The translations under genes and the position numbers were made by a program. Below are positions 35,831 to 45,873 of a stretch of 64,000 bases of DNA, piece by piece. The stretch comes from Spongilla lacustris (lineage: Eukaryota > Porifera > Demospongiae > Spongillida > Spongillidae). The notes under the pieces are model-generated. The model did not search any database. It was not told the origin of the DNA and saw only the letters and a list, made by a program, of their open reading frames with translations. Where the stretch lies: NCBI GenBank assembly GCA_949361645.1, contig OX442422.1, positions 2,879,563 to 2,943,562 of the forward strand, read 5' to 3'. Each line of letters begins with the position of its first letter. Position 1 is the first letter of the stretch.

Positions 35831-36581
35831 TGTTCTTATTTCTCAATTTACCTTAAATGTGAATTATACACTACAGGTGATTTGAGCATCTACCCATCAG
35901 AGATAAAGTCTTCAAAAGGACTGAACTTTGAAATCCTAGGTGCCCGATAGTGACTTTGTGTACTGTGATAAATATGCATCTCAGAAACGTGCAAAGGCCC
36001 AGGAGCTGGATCCTCAGGTGGCTATGCTTCTCCTTCGTCAGTGCGGCAGTTTCTGTAAGATGGTACATCTAGCTTGTTCTGCACCTCCCTCTCTTATGGC
36101 TGTTGCATTGCAAATGTTTGATAATGACTTCATGAGGCTTTTGCTGAATGCACTGCAGTGGATGGCAACAGGCCCAACTCTCTCTTAGCAGAGGTGGGCT
36201 GGGTCTACGTAGCCTTTCACACCACCAAGCAGTAGCCTAAATTTCATCTATAAGTGCATCTGAGAAGTGTTCAGTGTCCATGTCCCACCTGCTCCAGTGA
36301 ACCTCTTCAATGCACTCATTCCATCTGCTGATGTCATGCTCTGTCTAGTAAGATTGATAATCACCGATTTATGCTTCTGTAATAGTCCGTCACTGCGCAT
36401 GTCAGCAACCTCTGAACTCTGGTCATGAGATGTGCAGACTGTCTGTCCATTAATGTTGTCTGTAATGTCACTATAAATAGGGACCATTGATTTGTATTTG
36501 GTGTGCTTATTATTATATTGTGTCGGCTGCTATCGGTGCCAACGGGTTGCGAGCGCTCTTTACACTGGCGTAGACGGCAGG

Positions 36582-36857
36582 ATGGCAAACAAGCCATTCC
36601 TACTGCCGGAAACTTTCAGCGGAGAGTCTGGGACGAAATGGGACGAATGGATAAACCATTTTGAAAGCTGTGCGGACGTGAACAACTGGACTAAGGATGA
36701 AGATAGATTGAAATGGGTACGCGTGCGCCTGGTTGGTAAGGCTCAGACGGCTTTTCGGAGGCTTGGAGAGGATGAGCGAACAGATTACAGTAAGTGCGTT
36801 GGTGCATTGAAACGCCGCTTTGATCCAGATAGCAAGCGAACGCTTAAGGTGGGTTGA
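36582..36857 (+). pseudogene. Gag N-terminal fragment of the Ty3/gypsy element
   Basis: The ATG at 36582 lies just inside the element. It encodes PFLLPETFSGESGTKWDEWI then LKWVRVRLVGKAQTAFRRL and CVGALKRRFDPDS, the capsid-like start typical of Ty3/gypsy Gag proteins. After about 85 residues the frame runs across the internal deletion and stops at 36855. The capsid C-terminal half and nucleocapsid are absent. Confidence 0.75.
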
Positions 36858-37836
36858 GGTTTATGCTATTCCGAACCAGGAGGCATTAACTGTGGCCAAA
36901 ATGTTGGTGGATGAAATGTTCTGTCGCTTTTCTCCCCCTGAGCAGTTACACTCCGATCAAGGAAGGCAATTTGAGGCAGATTTGTTGAAGGAAGTCTGCA
37001 CCCTGCTTCAGATACACAAAACCCGTACAACGGCCTACCATCCTCATTGTAATGGGTTAGTAGAGAGGTTCAATAGAACATTGTTAGACATGCTATCTAC
37101 AACGGTTAAGGATCATAAGATGGATTGGGACCAGTGTATACGGAGGGTGTGTTTAGCATACAACTCGAGTGTGCATGCATCCACAGGATACTCCCCTTTT
37201 TATTTGATGTATGGTCGTCAAGTAAACCTACCTGTTGACCTGATGTATGGCTCAACCCCACACGAAGCCTGCACCTTGGGTGATTATGCACATACGTTGC
37301 GGAACAATCTCACAGAGGCATATGTGTTGGCTCGAAGGAAAGGTATTACTGAGCACAACCGACAAAAGGCTTTGTACGATGTCAAAGTGCATGGTGCTCC
37401 GTACCAAGTAGGTGACTGGGTATGGCTACATTCACCAGCGGTGCCTCGGGGTCAATGTAGGAAATTACATCATCCCTGGACTGGGCCTTTTAAAGTGATT
37501 GAGTGCATTGGGGAATGTGACTATAAGATTAAAAGCAAGAATGGAAAAATGATTAGAGTGGTGCACTTTGATCGTCTTAAGCCATTTGTACCAGGTACAA
37601 GAACTGAGACGTTCCTGGGACCACCACCAGAAAATCCAGACGAAAATGAGGCACTTTTGGAGTTTGCACCTGTGGGAAGCAACATAGAAGTCCTTGATGG
37701 AATAGGGGAGCAGGTACCTCAGGAGTTACTACCACATGAAGAACCTGCAGAAGATGAGGCTGCCCATGCTGATCAACCTGCAGAAGTACAGCACAGGTAT
37801 CCCCAGCGAACACGAAGACCACCCGATAGATACTGA
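36847..37836 (+). pseudogene. Integrase C-terminal part of the Ty3/gypsy element
   Basis: Starts mid-domain at RWVEVYAIPNQEALTVAKML. It contains the second catalytic Asp in LHSDQGRQFEADLL and the Glu in NGLVERFNRTLLDML, but the zinc-binding HHCC region and first catalytic Asp are missing. Downstream is a chromodomain-less integrase tail (APYQVGDWVWLHSPAVPRG, HHPWTGPFKVIECIG, VVHFDRLKPFVPG), an acidic stretch and the end RYPQRTRRPPDRY, followed by the purine tract and LTR. The remaining frame is intact over about 330 codons. Confidence 0.85.
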
Positions 37837-38547
37837 CCTTCTGGAAGAGGGAGTGGTGTAATAGTCCGTCACTGCGCATGTCAGCAACCTCTGAACTCTG
37901 GTCATGAGATGTGCAGACTGTCTGTCCATTAATGTTGTCTGTAATGTCACTATAAATAGGGACCATTGATTTGTATTTGGTGTGCTTATTATTATATTGT
38001 GTCGGCTGCTATCGGTGCCAACGGGTTGCGAGCGCTCTTTACACTTCTTTTTGACCATTCATTTGTACCTGACAGAGCCCGCTTGCTATCAGTTTCTTCC
38101 CCCAATTCTGCAGCCTGGCTTTCTATTCTTCCCTCACCAGGTCTTAACCTGCACATGGACCCTCAGGAATTCCAAATTCCCTTAAAATGGTGGCTAGGTA
38201 CGGATTTGGCTCAGGGCCTCAACTGCACCTCCTGTCCAAGTCTTGCCTTGACCCTTTGGGCCACCATGCTATTACTTGCAAGCATGCAAGCGATATTGTT
38301 TCCTGCCCCAATAAACTCCGTGATGTTTTTGTGGAGTGTTGTAGGCAAGCTAATGTATCTGCCCAAGTCAAGGTTGGAAGTGGCTTTGGGCATGACAAAT
38401 GCAACACCAGACCAGCAGATGTTATTGTTCCCAACTGGTCTCTTAGGAAGCCTGCTACATTTGATCTTACCATTATCTCACCGCTAAACCCTTTTATTTT
38501 GTCTGAAGCGGGAGTGATGGCAGGATCTGCAGCTTTAGTGGTGTAAG

Positions 38548-39685
38548 AACTGCAATGCAGTTTAATGGCTATAGTATCCTGATTCTAGTACATGTACCTT
38601 TAAAAAAGGCTCTCCATATGCATGGTGTTGTACAATTATAATTTCAAAATGCTTAATCTAATTATTATGCCCATGTGATTTCTTACCAGCATTGAATAAT
38701 CAGCTTGTAGATAGCCCTGGGACACCCAATGACAAACATACATGCATAAACATGCATGCACATGCATATGAAGCCACTAGTCCCATACCTTGCAAACTCT
38801 CGTGTCAGATAATAAATTATTTCTAGCTGCAAGGTCTCTGTGTACAAAACCTTTCCTGGAAAGGTAGGCCATGCCTGATGCCACTTGTTGGCAGAACATC
38901 AGCAGCTGGTTGGACCAGGTAGATGGTAGCATTTCACCTGGGCTAAATAAATGTGGAGAAATTTGTATTTACTGATACATGTGCACATTAGATATTCTAC
39001 CATGGCCTTTGCTTTAGAAGATAGTTCCTCAAATCTCCATTGGTGAGTAGCTCTAGTACTATCATTACCTAAAGGCTGGTTCCAATCTTAATAAAAATGT
39101 CACTGTATGAAGACTTAGATACATGTATGCAAATCACTGAAAAGATCTTATACATGGTACATACAGGGTTTCCAATGGTTACCACTCCATACAGCTGCAC
39201 TATGTTTTCATGGTGGAATTGTCCATTGATAGCTGCTTCCTGTAGGAACTTGGCCTCATCCTGTGGAGAGGCATCACTCTTGAGCATCTTCAAGGCCACA
39301 TCTTTTTGTTCAGCTCCATAGCCATGATTCCACTTTCCCTTGTTTACAGTTCCGAACTCCCCAGAACCCAGATGTGTCAGCACTCTGAGCAAGGAATGGT
39401 GTGCAAGTTGGAAATCCATGCATGTAGTCACAATCATATCATTTAGTTCATGAAGATCAATAAACTTACTGGATTTGCTGCCTTGGGATTTCAAGGTACT
39501 TCTTGGCAGACATTTGCTGATATATCTCCTCATAGTCTGAGGAAGGCATCCAAAATGGATCTTCTGCACAATCAGCAAGCTCCTTATAGTGATCACCTGA
39601 AATAAGCACAACAATCACATGCAGAGCTGGAAATGCAGTTATGGAAGTGCATGTGTGTAAAAATAATAATAATAATAATAATAAT
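38548..39685. other. Insert of about 1.1 kb carrying the kinase fragment
   Basis: The left junction is after GCAGCTTTAGTGGTG, where retrotransposon coding stops. The right junction is at the (AAT)n run 39663-39685, followed by CGGAAGTTGCAGGCCAAT where coding resumes. I see no TIRs, LTRs or clear target duplication. The mechanism could be a captured segment in an unrecognised element, a repair-mediated insertion, or two separate retrotransposon copies that flank a gene piece by coincidence. Confidence 0.5.
38789..39596 (-). pseudogene. Receptor tyrosine kinase fragment, four exons
   Basis: On the minus strand four exons join in frame. They are 39596-39470 (juxtamembrane: EDPFWMPSSDYEEIYQQMS, KKYLEIPRQQI), 39384-39165 (P-loop LGSGEFGTVNKG, VALKML, FLQEAA, HHENIVQLYGVVTIGNP), 39068-39001 (hinge VMIVLELLTNGDLRNYL) and 38942-38789 ([17 protein letters not shown], then HRDLAARN). 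Each boundary has GT/AG and matching phase. HRDLAARN is the tyrosine-kinase catalytic loop. The exons encoding DFG, activation loop and C-lobe are not found, and no signal peptide or transmembrane exon is upstream, so this is a fragment. It lies between two halves of a retrotransposon copy. The residue after HRDLAARN is Asn where Ile or Val is usual. Confidence 0.85.
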
Positions 39686-39906
39686 CGGAAGTTGCAGGCC
39701 AATAGCCCCAAATGTCAAGAGCTAGGGTGGGCCTGCACACCCTTGGCAGTAGAAACGTACGGCAACTGGGGTGAGGTTGCTCAAGGAACATTCTCCAGGC
39801 TTGCATCCCACCTTGCCATCAGCCAGTCCAGGCCAAAGGCATTAGTGGTGGCAGACATATATGGCAGGCTTAACCTCCGTTTGGTGAAGTCCATTGCTAC
39901 GGCACT

Positions 39907-40759
39907 GGGGCCGTTCATATATTACGTCACACAAATTAAGGCTGTTTTGGACCCCCTCCCCCCCCCCCCCCCCCCCCCTCCGTCACGGAACCGTCACAAT
40001 AATCCTCTCCCCCCCTCTTAATTACGTCACATTTGCTCCCCCCCCCCCCCCCCCTTCATGAATAATCATAAATCGCTTCGAGCGTGCATATTTGGCCAGT
40101 TTCGCGCCGTAATGCAAGCAAAGTTCAAAGAAACAGTTTTCGCATGCTACTGTCAATAATATATCATACATCTTCGCAAGCATGAAGGTCTTCTTCATTC
40201 TAGGCCACCGGGCTTATTATACCCGGCATAACTCCTTCGAGGTCAAAGTGATTTTTACCAATCCAGACTGCCTAGCCTGTTTCAGGCAGTCAAATTTATC
40301 TCATCTCTGTGCCAGCAACTTGATGCGCGTGACTCTAATGTAATAATAACTCGGTTTGGTCAAACGCGCCGGTAGTCAGGCAATGCCCAACTAGGCAGCA
40401 ACTAGCTCTTATTGGCTTGTCTCGCTTATGAATCACCATATGTTTCTGCAGCATCACGTTTAAAGCGAAATAGAGAGAGCAGATCTTGCACGACCGGCCG
40501 AAAAATCAAATGCAAGTGGACTGCCTGGTACTGATGCCATCATCGAGCGCGTAGATCAATATTACCCACGACATGATGAATCAATTTTAGTAACCGCTAA
40601 ATACCATCGTGCATCATAGACCACGACAATGAATTTTAATTCAAAATGTGACATCACGCCAGCCTAACCCCCCCCCCCCTCCCCCCCCGTCACAAACCGT
40701 CACAATTGTTCAGACCCCCTCCCCCCCCCTTTTGCGTGACGTAATTTATGAACGGCCCC
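39907..40759. mobile_element. TIR element, 853 bp, ACT target duplication
   Basis: The ends are GGGGCCGTTCATATATTACG and the reverse complement of GGGGCCGTTCATAAATTACG, flanked by ACT (39904-39906 and 40760-40762). Subterminal regions contain C-runs and ACCGTCACAA repeats on both sides. Removing it restores the reading frame of retrotransposon copy 4 across the site. There is no transposase. The 3-bp duplication suggests the PIF/Harbinger-ISL2EU assemblage, but that is tentative. Confidence 0.85.
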
Positions 40760-40862
40760 ACTCCTGGCGAGAGAGCTTCATCCATCCTGACTGTGTATGT
40801 AGGAAATAGTAGTTGCATGTTTTTCAAGTGGTGTATACATGTTGTAATATATTAATAATATG

Positions 40863-40900
40863 TGTATTATGAATAATAATAATAATAATAATAATAATTT
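40863..40900 (+). repeat. (AAT)n microsatellite
   Basis: A run of AAT/ATA trinucleotides, similar to the one at 39663-39685. Confidence 0.9.
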
Positions 40901-40977
40901 ATATGTATATGATGATGGCGCTACGGTACCGCGGTTGAGCTGAGTTCTTATTCTGATTCATTGGCACATGCCTATTC

Positions 40978-42193
40978 ATGAACCGGAGCCCGCAAAGTCT
41001 AACGAGCCGCCGTCGGAAGTGCTGTCGCTGCAACGGTGTCAATGCCTGCTGTAAGTTTTGTGCCTGTGCTAGAGCGAACCGCGCGTGTACCGATTGCCTC
41101 GCGTCAAATCATGATCGCTGCCTAAATGCACCAGCAGCAATCTCCGCACCATCCAGTGTGCTTACAGGCAGTGCCTCGAGCTCTCAGTCACTTTGCCTGC
41201 ATAATTCCCCATTGCCTGATTCCCAGCAGCTGCCTCGATCACAGCCATTGCCACAGCTGCAATCCACTTCAATACTGCATACTTTGCGTCCCACAAGCCT
41301 TCGACTTCAGTCACAGCCTACTTTAAATATAGGCCTACATGTACCCCTGTTAGAAAAGCGCACGGAATCACCACTGCCTTCTACCGATACACCTTCATCG
41401 AGCACTCTCCCTCCGCCATCTTTAGTTGTCCAGCATTTGCATGCTCAAACCCTAATTCCAGCAATAGCCCCTGCAACTATATCACCAGAGCAGGAGTCCT
41501 CTCCATCTTCTAACAATTCGTGCTCCCAATCGACATCGGAAGGCCCCATTCAACCTCCACCAGAGCTTCCCTCCCCAGGATATATCCTACCTTCTTCCGC
41601 ACAAGCACACTGTTCTTACACAGCCACCTCCACACTTTATTCATCATTCTGTCCCTCTCCTTCCCTACCCTCAAGTCCGTTTCTAGCTCCACCCACAGAA
41701 CAGCAGGCATCTCTCCCATCTGTTCAACCCTTTATACTATCCCAGCAGACCCCTGGGCCTGTCGAGGTGGCTATCCCTGGATCAATTCCAAGCTCCAGGT
41801 CAAATGAAGCTGTTAGGACCCAAACTAGAAAACAGTGTATTGTTGTAGGATGCCAAGAGTTGATTGCCCCAACCATGTGGCGATCCCATATGACACTCAA
41901 TGCCAAAGGCATTTTCCCTGGTGGTATTCCTAACTTTTGGTTAGAGGAGCAAGACATATATTGCGGTGCATCCTGTCACCAGCTGGTTGCAAACTCAAGA
42001 TCTTCCTCCCACTCCCAACGCTGCAAGGGTAGAGCTCACCCTACTTCTAATCCAGTGGATACTCCTTCTCTGGTACCATGTAGCCAAAGTGAACCAAATC
42101 CAAACCTTCCCTCTTTTGAGGAGGTGTGTCAGCTTACCCTCCCAACTTTACGGTTTGTCCCAAAGAAATCAAGACCTTCATTTGCTAGGGTTC
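40978..42193 (+). CDS. N-terminal zinc-finger region of the retrotransposon ORF
   Basis: The ATG at 40978 follows stops and begins MNRSPQS. Residues 13-48 are a dense cysteine cluster (KCCRCNGVNACCKFCACA, then CTDCLASNHDRC). A long Ser/Pro/Gln-rich linker follows. Near residues 286-350 a second zinc-finger pair is visible: CIVVGCQELIAPTMWRSHM, then FWLEEQDIYCGASCHQLV and SSHSQRC. It ends at SFARV, where the TIR element at 42194 breaks the codon. Coding resumes at 43264 with LSATMRQVLLENSEQAWLKL after the GTTC duplication. The fingers presumably bind nucleic acid, as in related elements. Part of a disabled copy. Confidence 0.75.
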
Positions 42194-43259
42194 TGTCACG
42201 CAAAAATTGTACCGGGCGAAAAATGTACCGGCCGGTACACTTTTCGCAACCAAAATTGTACCGCCCGGTACAATTTTAGTTGCGAAAAGTGTACCGGCCT
42301 TGCCAAAAGTGTACCGGGTAGTGAGAAAGTACCGTTAGCTTTAACCAGCTAGAAGTAAGTTGTCGGTTAGACCTGGCGAAGAGATATTCGATGTCCTGGC
42401 TGAATTGCGTATATCTATACAGGCGCGTAGTAGTACAAGGTTGAAAAACGGGGGGGGGGGGGGGGGGGGGGGGGGGAGGGGTCTGCACGTATGTACTACA
42501 TACATGTACATGTATGTATAGGCTCTGGATGGTACTGTACCAATGTGCTTCGTGTACAGAGCGAGTCAGTACTACCGGAGGGGGCCCTTGCCTACGGACC
42601 TGCTATTGGTGCAAAGTTTTTTAACAAGCACTTCTGCTGCATTTGGATGCAACTCATTAGTTATTGCAATTTTGCCTATATGGTCATTGTTCAAATGACA
42701 TGCACTTTCTAAATTTGGTATAAATATTCATTTAACGCTTAACAGCCTAACAGGGTGTTGTTTTTTTGTGTGCAAATATGATTGGCTATAGTCATAAGTA
42801 ACGATATCTGTTATCAAAATCCTCGTCAAAATCAGCAATATGTTTCAGACCGAGGCTTGTACATTGAGTTTATATACTATTGCATTTGCCTAACATATTC
42901 ATAGTGGTTGGATATGTAGGCAAAATAAATAGCTACTTTGGAATGTATTGCACCTACAATACCGACGCATGTTATGTTCAGTGAAGTGCACTATAGTGTC
43001 AGAATTACCAACTATATACATGTATAACTGTAGGTTCAAGTTTTTATATATTTCAGCGAACTGTGTACAACACGTATTAAACTAGCAAAATACGTAATCC
43101 GACATCCTATATAGCTAACGGTCCTTTCTCACTACCCAGTACACTTTTGGCAAGGCAGGTACACTTTTCGCAACCAAAATTGTACCGCCCGGTACAATTT
43201 TGGTTGCGAAAATTGTACCGGGCGGTACAATTTTCGCCCGGTACAATTTTTGCGTGACA
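42194..43259. mobile_element. TIR element, 1066 bp, GTTC target duplication
   Basis: Begins TGTCACGCAAAAATTGTACC and ends with the reverse complement, between GTTC (42190-42193) and GTTC (43260-43263). TIRs of about 150 bp consist of alternating GGTACAATTTT/AAAATTGTACC palindromic boxes and TTGCCAAAAGTGTAC, ending at the mirrored AGTGAGAAAG and CGTTAGCT words (42330-42345, 43115-43130). The interior has a long G-run (42450-42476) and no transposase. A 4-bp duplication is unusual; Sola- or Academ-like elements are possible but unproven. Confidence 0.88.
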
Positions 43260-43263
43260 GTTC

Positions 43264-43946
43264 TCTCAGCCACAATGAGACAAGTACTACTGGAGAACTC
43301 AGAACAAGCTTGGTTAAAACTTTTCATGCTCCCTAAGTGTGTCCTACCTTCACGTAAACGCAGAGGTCGCCATGATGTGCCTACTTCAGTAGACTTTCTA
43401 TGTAGTTTATGGTCCAAAAATGAGTTTGGGACTCTCTGGAACCTTGCCAAAAACAACCAAAAGGAAAACCGTCAACCACATGACCAGGCAGCTAAACACA
43501 ACCGAGATCTGATTGCTCATGCTATCTCATTGGGAAGAGCTGGCTTGTTCGGTAAAGCATGCAAAGTTCTGGAGTCGAATGGGTTAGCCCCCAACAACGA
43601 TGCCACCTGGCAATTGCTGCAGTCTAAGCACCCAAGCTGTCCTCCCCCTGTAGCCCCTAATGTGAACACTATTCCTATTTCTGTTGGACCAGGCTTTGAT
43701 ATCTTGTCTACTCTTCGCTCTTTCCCAAAAGGCACTGCAGCGGGTCCCTCTGGGCTTCGCATACAACATTTGCTGGATGCTGCTCTTATCTCACTCGCAA
43801 CACCCATATGTGCTACTCTCAGGGACATTGTAAATCTCCTTGCTTCAGGAAAAGCACCTCCAATGGTGGCTAGGATTTTGGCCGGAGGAACATTAATTGC
43901 ACTAAATAAACTGAAAGATGGTAGCCCCCCAGATATTAGACCCATA
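43264..43946 (+). CDS. Retrotransposon ORF, linker and start of RT
   Basis: Continues the ORF after the TIR insertion: LPKCVLPSRKRRGRHDVP, NKPALP-antisense region free of stops, ISLGRAGLFGKACKVLES, then RSFPKGTAAGPSGLRIQHLL and NLLASGKAPPMVARILAGG, which is the N-terminal (fingers) signature of non-LTR RTs. It ends PPDIRPIEWENR and a stop at 43962-43964. Homology demands a one-base shift at about 43947 to continue as GESLRRLTGKC. Confidence 0.75.
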
Positions 43947-43948
43947 GA

Positions 43949-45379
43949 GTGGGAGAATCGTTAAGGAGGCTCACTGGAAAGTGCATTTGTGCTCTGGTCA
44001 AGGACAAAGCTTCTGATCTTTTCCAGCCTCTTCAACTGGGAGTTGCCTGTAGTTCAGGCTCGGAAAAGATTATCCACGGCCTGAGAAAAAGCATTGAGGA
44101 CCATTGGATGGAAGAGGACTTTGTGGTCTTCAAAATAGATATGCAGAACGCTTTTAACCTTGTTTCAAGACAAGCAGTTCTTGATGAATGTGCCACATCC
44201 TTTCCTGAACTTCTGCCCTGGGTTACATGGTGCTATGGTACACACCCCCTGCTGTGGCACCAGCTTGGTCATCTTTCGTCAGAGACTGGAGTGCAGCAGG
44301 GTGACCCCCTTGGTCCATTGCTTTTTTCTTTGGTACTCCAAAGGCTGATATCAAGCATAGACGCTGATGATGATTGCATACAAGTGCTCTATCAGGCTTG
44401 GTATCTTGATGACGGGGTCCTCACTGGAAGGCGCTCAGCTGTGTTACGGGCACTTTCACTCATTGAAGAGCTGGGTCCTTCTCTGGGCATTCACATCAAC
44501 TTGACAAAATGTGAGCTCTTCAGTCACTTTGGTAATTCAATGTTCCCACCTGCAGTGAAGTTTTCACACCATCCTAACCTTGAAATTCTGGGTGCCCCGA
44601 TAGGTGATTACCTGTATTGTTCAAAGTTCATTGCTGGGAAGTGTGCCGATGCCAGGAAATTTCTCTCTTCCTTGGTAGATGTAGCAGCAGTTGACCCACA
44701 TGTGGCCTTGTCTCTCTTGCGTTTGTGTGGCAGCTATTGCAGATTGGTCCACCTTGCTAGGGCCACTCCATCAAGTCTGGCAGGTTCTTTGAAGCTGTTT
44801 GATGAAGAAGTCAGAAGGTGCTTCTCATCTTGCTTTTCCATCGACACAACGGACACAGCCTGGACACAGGCCCAGCTTAGCTTAGGTTTTGGGGGCCTTG
44901 GTCTGCGCTCTTTATCCCACCACTCATGTGCAGCATTTATAGCTTCATTGTCAACATCTGGTTGTAGCAATGCTGATAATGTACATCTGCAACAGGCAAT
45001 CATTCAGTTCAATGATCAGGTCTCTACATCAGATGCAATCGCAGCAGAAGGAGTATCATCAACATCAGTTACTCAGCGTTCTCTGTCTAAGAAATTGGAA
45101 TGCCACCTTTTTAATTTTTTGTTAGGGGCTTCCTCTATGGCAGACAGAGCTCGCCTATTATCTGTTTCCGCTTCTCATGCTGCATCATGGTTGTCCGTAA
45201 CTCCATCTCTGGCCTTGGGTTTGCACCTTGAACCTAATGAGCTTTATGCCTCTATAAGGTGGTGGTTAGGGTTGGACACCTCTGGTGGTTCTCTGTGTCC
45301 TGTCTGCTCTCAGAAAGGCCTGGACCTACTTGGCCACCATGCTACCACATGTTCTCATGGAGGTGATGTAGTGACCTGA
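43949..45379 (+). CDS. Reverse transcriptase core of the retrotransposon
   Basis: An RNA-directed DNA polymerase of the non-LTR class. In the 476-residue open stretch, motif A is FKIDMQNAFN (Asp about residue 64), motif B GVQQGDPLGPLLFSL (about 114-128) and motif C YLDDG (about 152-156). Thumb-like sequence follows (PHVALSLLRLCGSYCRLVHL, SLGFGGLGLRSLSHHS). The C-terminal CCHC finger CPVCSQKGLDLLGHHATTC lies close to the stop. The stop at 45377-45379 sits where the family has Arg (VVT-R-HNLLRD), so it is a nonsense mutation and not the real end. The YLDD and GD motifs are intact. Confidence 0.85.
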   Translation: MGESLRRLTGKCICALVKDKASDLFQPLQLGVACSSGSEKIIHGLRKSIEDHWMEEDFVVFKIDMQNAFNLVSRQAVLDECATSFPELLPWVTWCYGTHPLLWHQLGHLSSETGVQQGDPLGPLLFSLVLQRLISSIDADDDCIQVLYQAWYLDDGVLTGRRSAVLRALSLIEELGPSLGIHINLTKCELFSHFGNSMFPPAVKFSHHPNLEILGAPIGDYLYCSKFIAGKCADARKFLSSLVDVAAVDPHVALSLLRLCGSYCRLVHLARATPSSLAGSLKLFDEEVRRCFSSCFSIDTTDTAWTQAQLSLGFGGLGLRSLSHHSCAAFIASLSTSGCSNADNVHLQQAIIQFNDQVSTSDAIAAEGVSSTSVTQRSLSKKLECHLFNFLLGASSMADRARLLSVSASHAASWLSVTPSLALGLHLEPNELYASIRWWLGLDTSGGSLCPVCSQKGLDLLGHHATTCSHGGDVVT

Positions 45380-45873
45380 CATAACCTGTTACGGGATGTT
45401 GTGGCTAACCTTTTTCGTCAGGCTCACATGGGAGTCACAGTAGAGGCGGGCTATGGCCTTACACATGATAATAGCCGCTCACGCCCAGCAGATGTCCTGG
45501 TAACAAGATGGGAAAAGGGCTTGCCTGCAGCTTTGGATATAACAGTGACATCCCCACTTAATCCTAGCTGCCATCCTTGATGAGTCTTGTTCAGCAGCTG
45601 GAGTAGCTGCAGTAGCCGCAGAGTCCCGCAAACATGTTGCTAACGACCCTAAGTGCTTCGAGCTGGGGTGGACCTGTGTTCCATTGGCTGTAGAAACCTA
45701 TGGGAATTGGGGGGTGGAGGCCCAAGTAACATTTTCCCGCCTAGCCTCTCTACTTGCTGCAAGCCACAGTGTGTCAAAATCAAAGGCAACAGCTGACATT
45801 TATGGTCGCTTAAACCTGACCCTGACCAGGTCTGTGGCCAGGGCTATCCTGGCCAGGGGTCTAAGGCCAAAAT
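45380..45873 (+). CDS. Restriction-like endonuclease domain of the retrotransposon
   Basis: In frame after the nonsense codon: HNLLRDVVANLFRQAHMG, then SRPADVLVTRWEKGLPAAL and DITVTSPLNP, then a one-base insertion near 45570. It continues in the next frame as AAILDESCSAAGVAAV, GWTCVPLAVETYGNWG and ADIYGRLNLTLTRSVARAI to the TAG at 45871. The RPADV...LDITVT pair is the PD-(D/E)xK-like core of restriction-like endonucleases that cleave the target for priming in R2-type elements. The last 60 residues are the most conserved between the four copies in this window. Confidence 0.7.

Larger units (their letters stand above)
36378..38043 (+). mobile_element. Internally deleted Ty3/gypsy-type LTR retrotransposon
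   Basis: Two 187-bp LTRs (36378-36564 and 37857-38043) look identical. They start TGTAATAGTCC, end CTCTTTACA and carry a TATA-like CTATAAATAG. The flanking duplication is CTTC. A primer-binding-site-like TGGCGTAGACGG begins two bases inside the left LTR, and a purine tract GGAAGAGGGAGTGG abuts the right LTR. The interior holds a gag start and an integrase end with protease, RT, RNase H and the first part of integrase deleted. Identical LTRs imply a recent insertion, so trans-mobilisation of this short form is likely (inference). Confidence 0.9.
35840..40785 (+). pseudogene. Non-LTR retrotransposon copy 4, broken by three insertions
   Basis: 5'-truncated in the RT: LKCELYTTGDLSIYPSE, GLNFEILGA, then DPQVAMLLLRQCGSFCKM (35850-36180). 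It is interrupted at 36378 by a Ty3/gypsy-type element and resumes at 38044 with DRARLLSVSSPNSAAWLSI, the CCHC region LGHHAITCKHASDI and NTRPADVIVPNW, ending at GSAALVV near 38547. The next residues of the family (NRK..AN..KC) appear only at 39686 (RKLQANSPKCQELGW), after about 1.1 kb holding kinase exons. The tail reaches SIATAL at 39906, is split by an ACT-flanked element, and finishes LARELH at 40763-40785. Confidence 0.75.
40978..45873 (+). pseudogene. Non-LTR retrotransposon copy 5, nearly full-length but disabled
   Basis: The most complete copy. In order: zinc-finger N-terminal region (40978-42193), a 1066-bp TIR insertion (42194-43259), linker and fingers domain of RT (43264-43946), RT core (43949-45379), and CCHC/restriction-like endonuclease tail (to the TAG at 45871-45873). 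Lesions are the insertion, a one-base frameshift near 43947 (DIRPI to GESLRRL), an in-frame TGA at 45377-45379 replacing the Arg codon expected after VVT, and a one-base insertion near 45570. The organisation (N-terminal zinc fingers, single ORF, RT, C-terminal CCHC plus RPADV nuclease) is that of restriction-like-endonuclease non-LTR elements such as R2/NeSL relatives. Confidence 0.8.
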
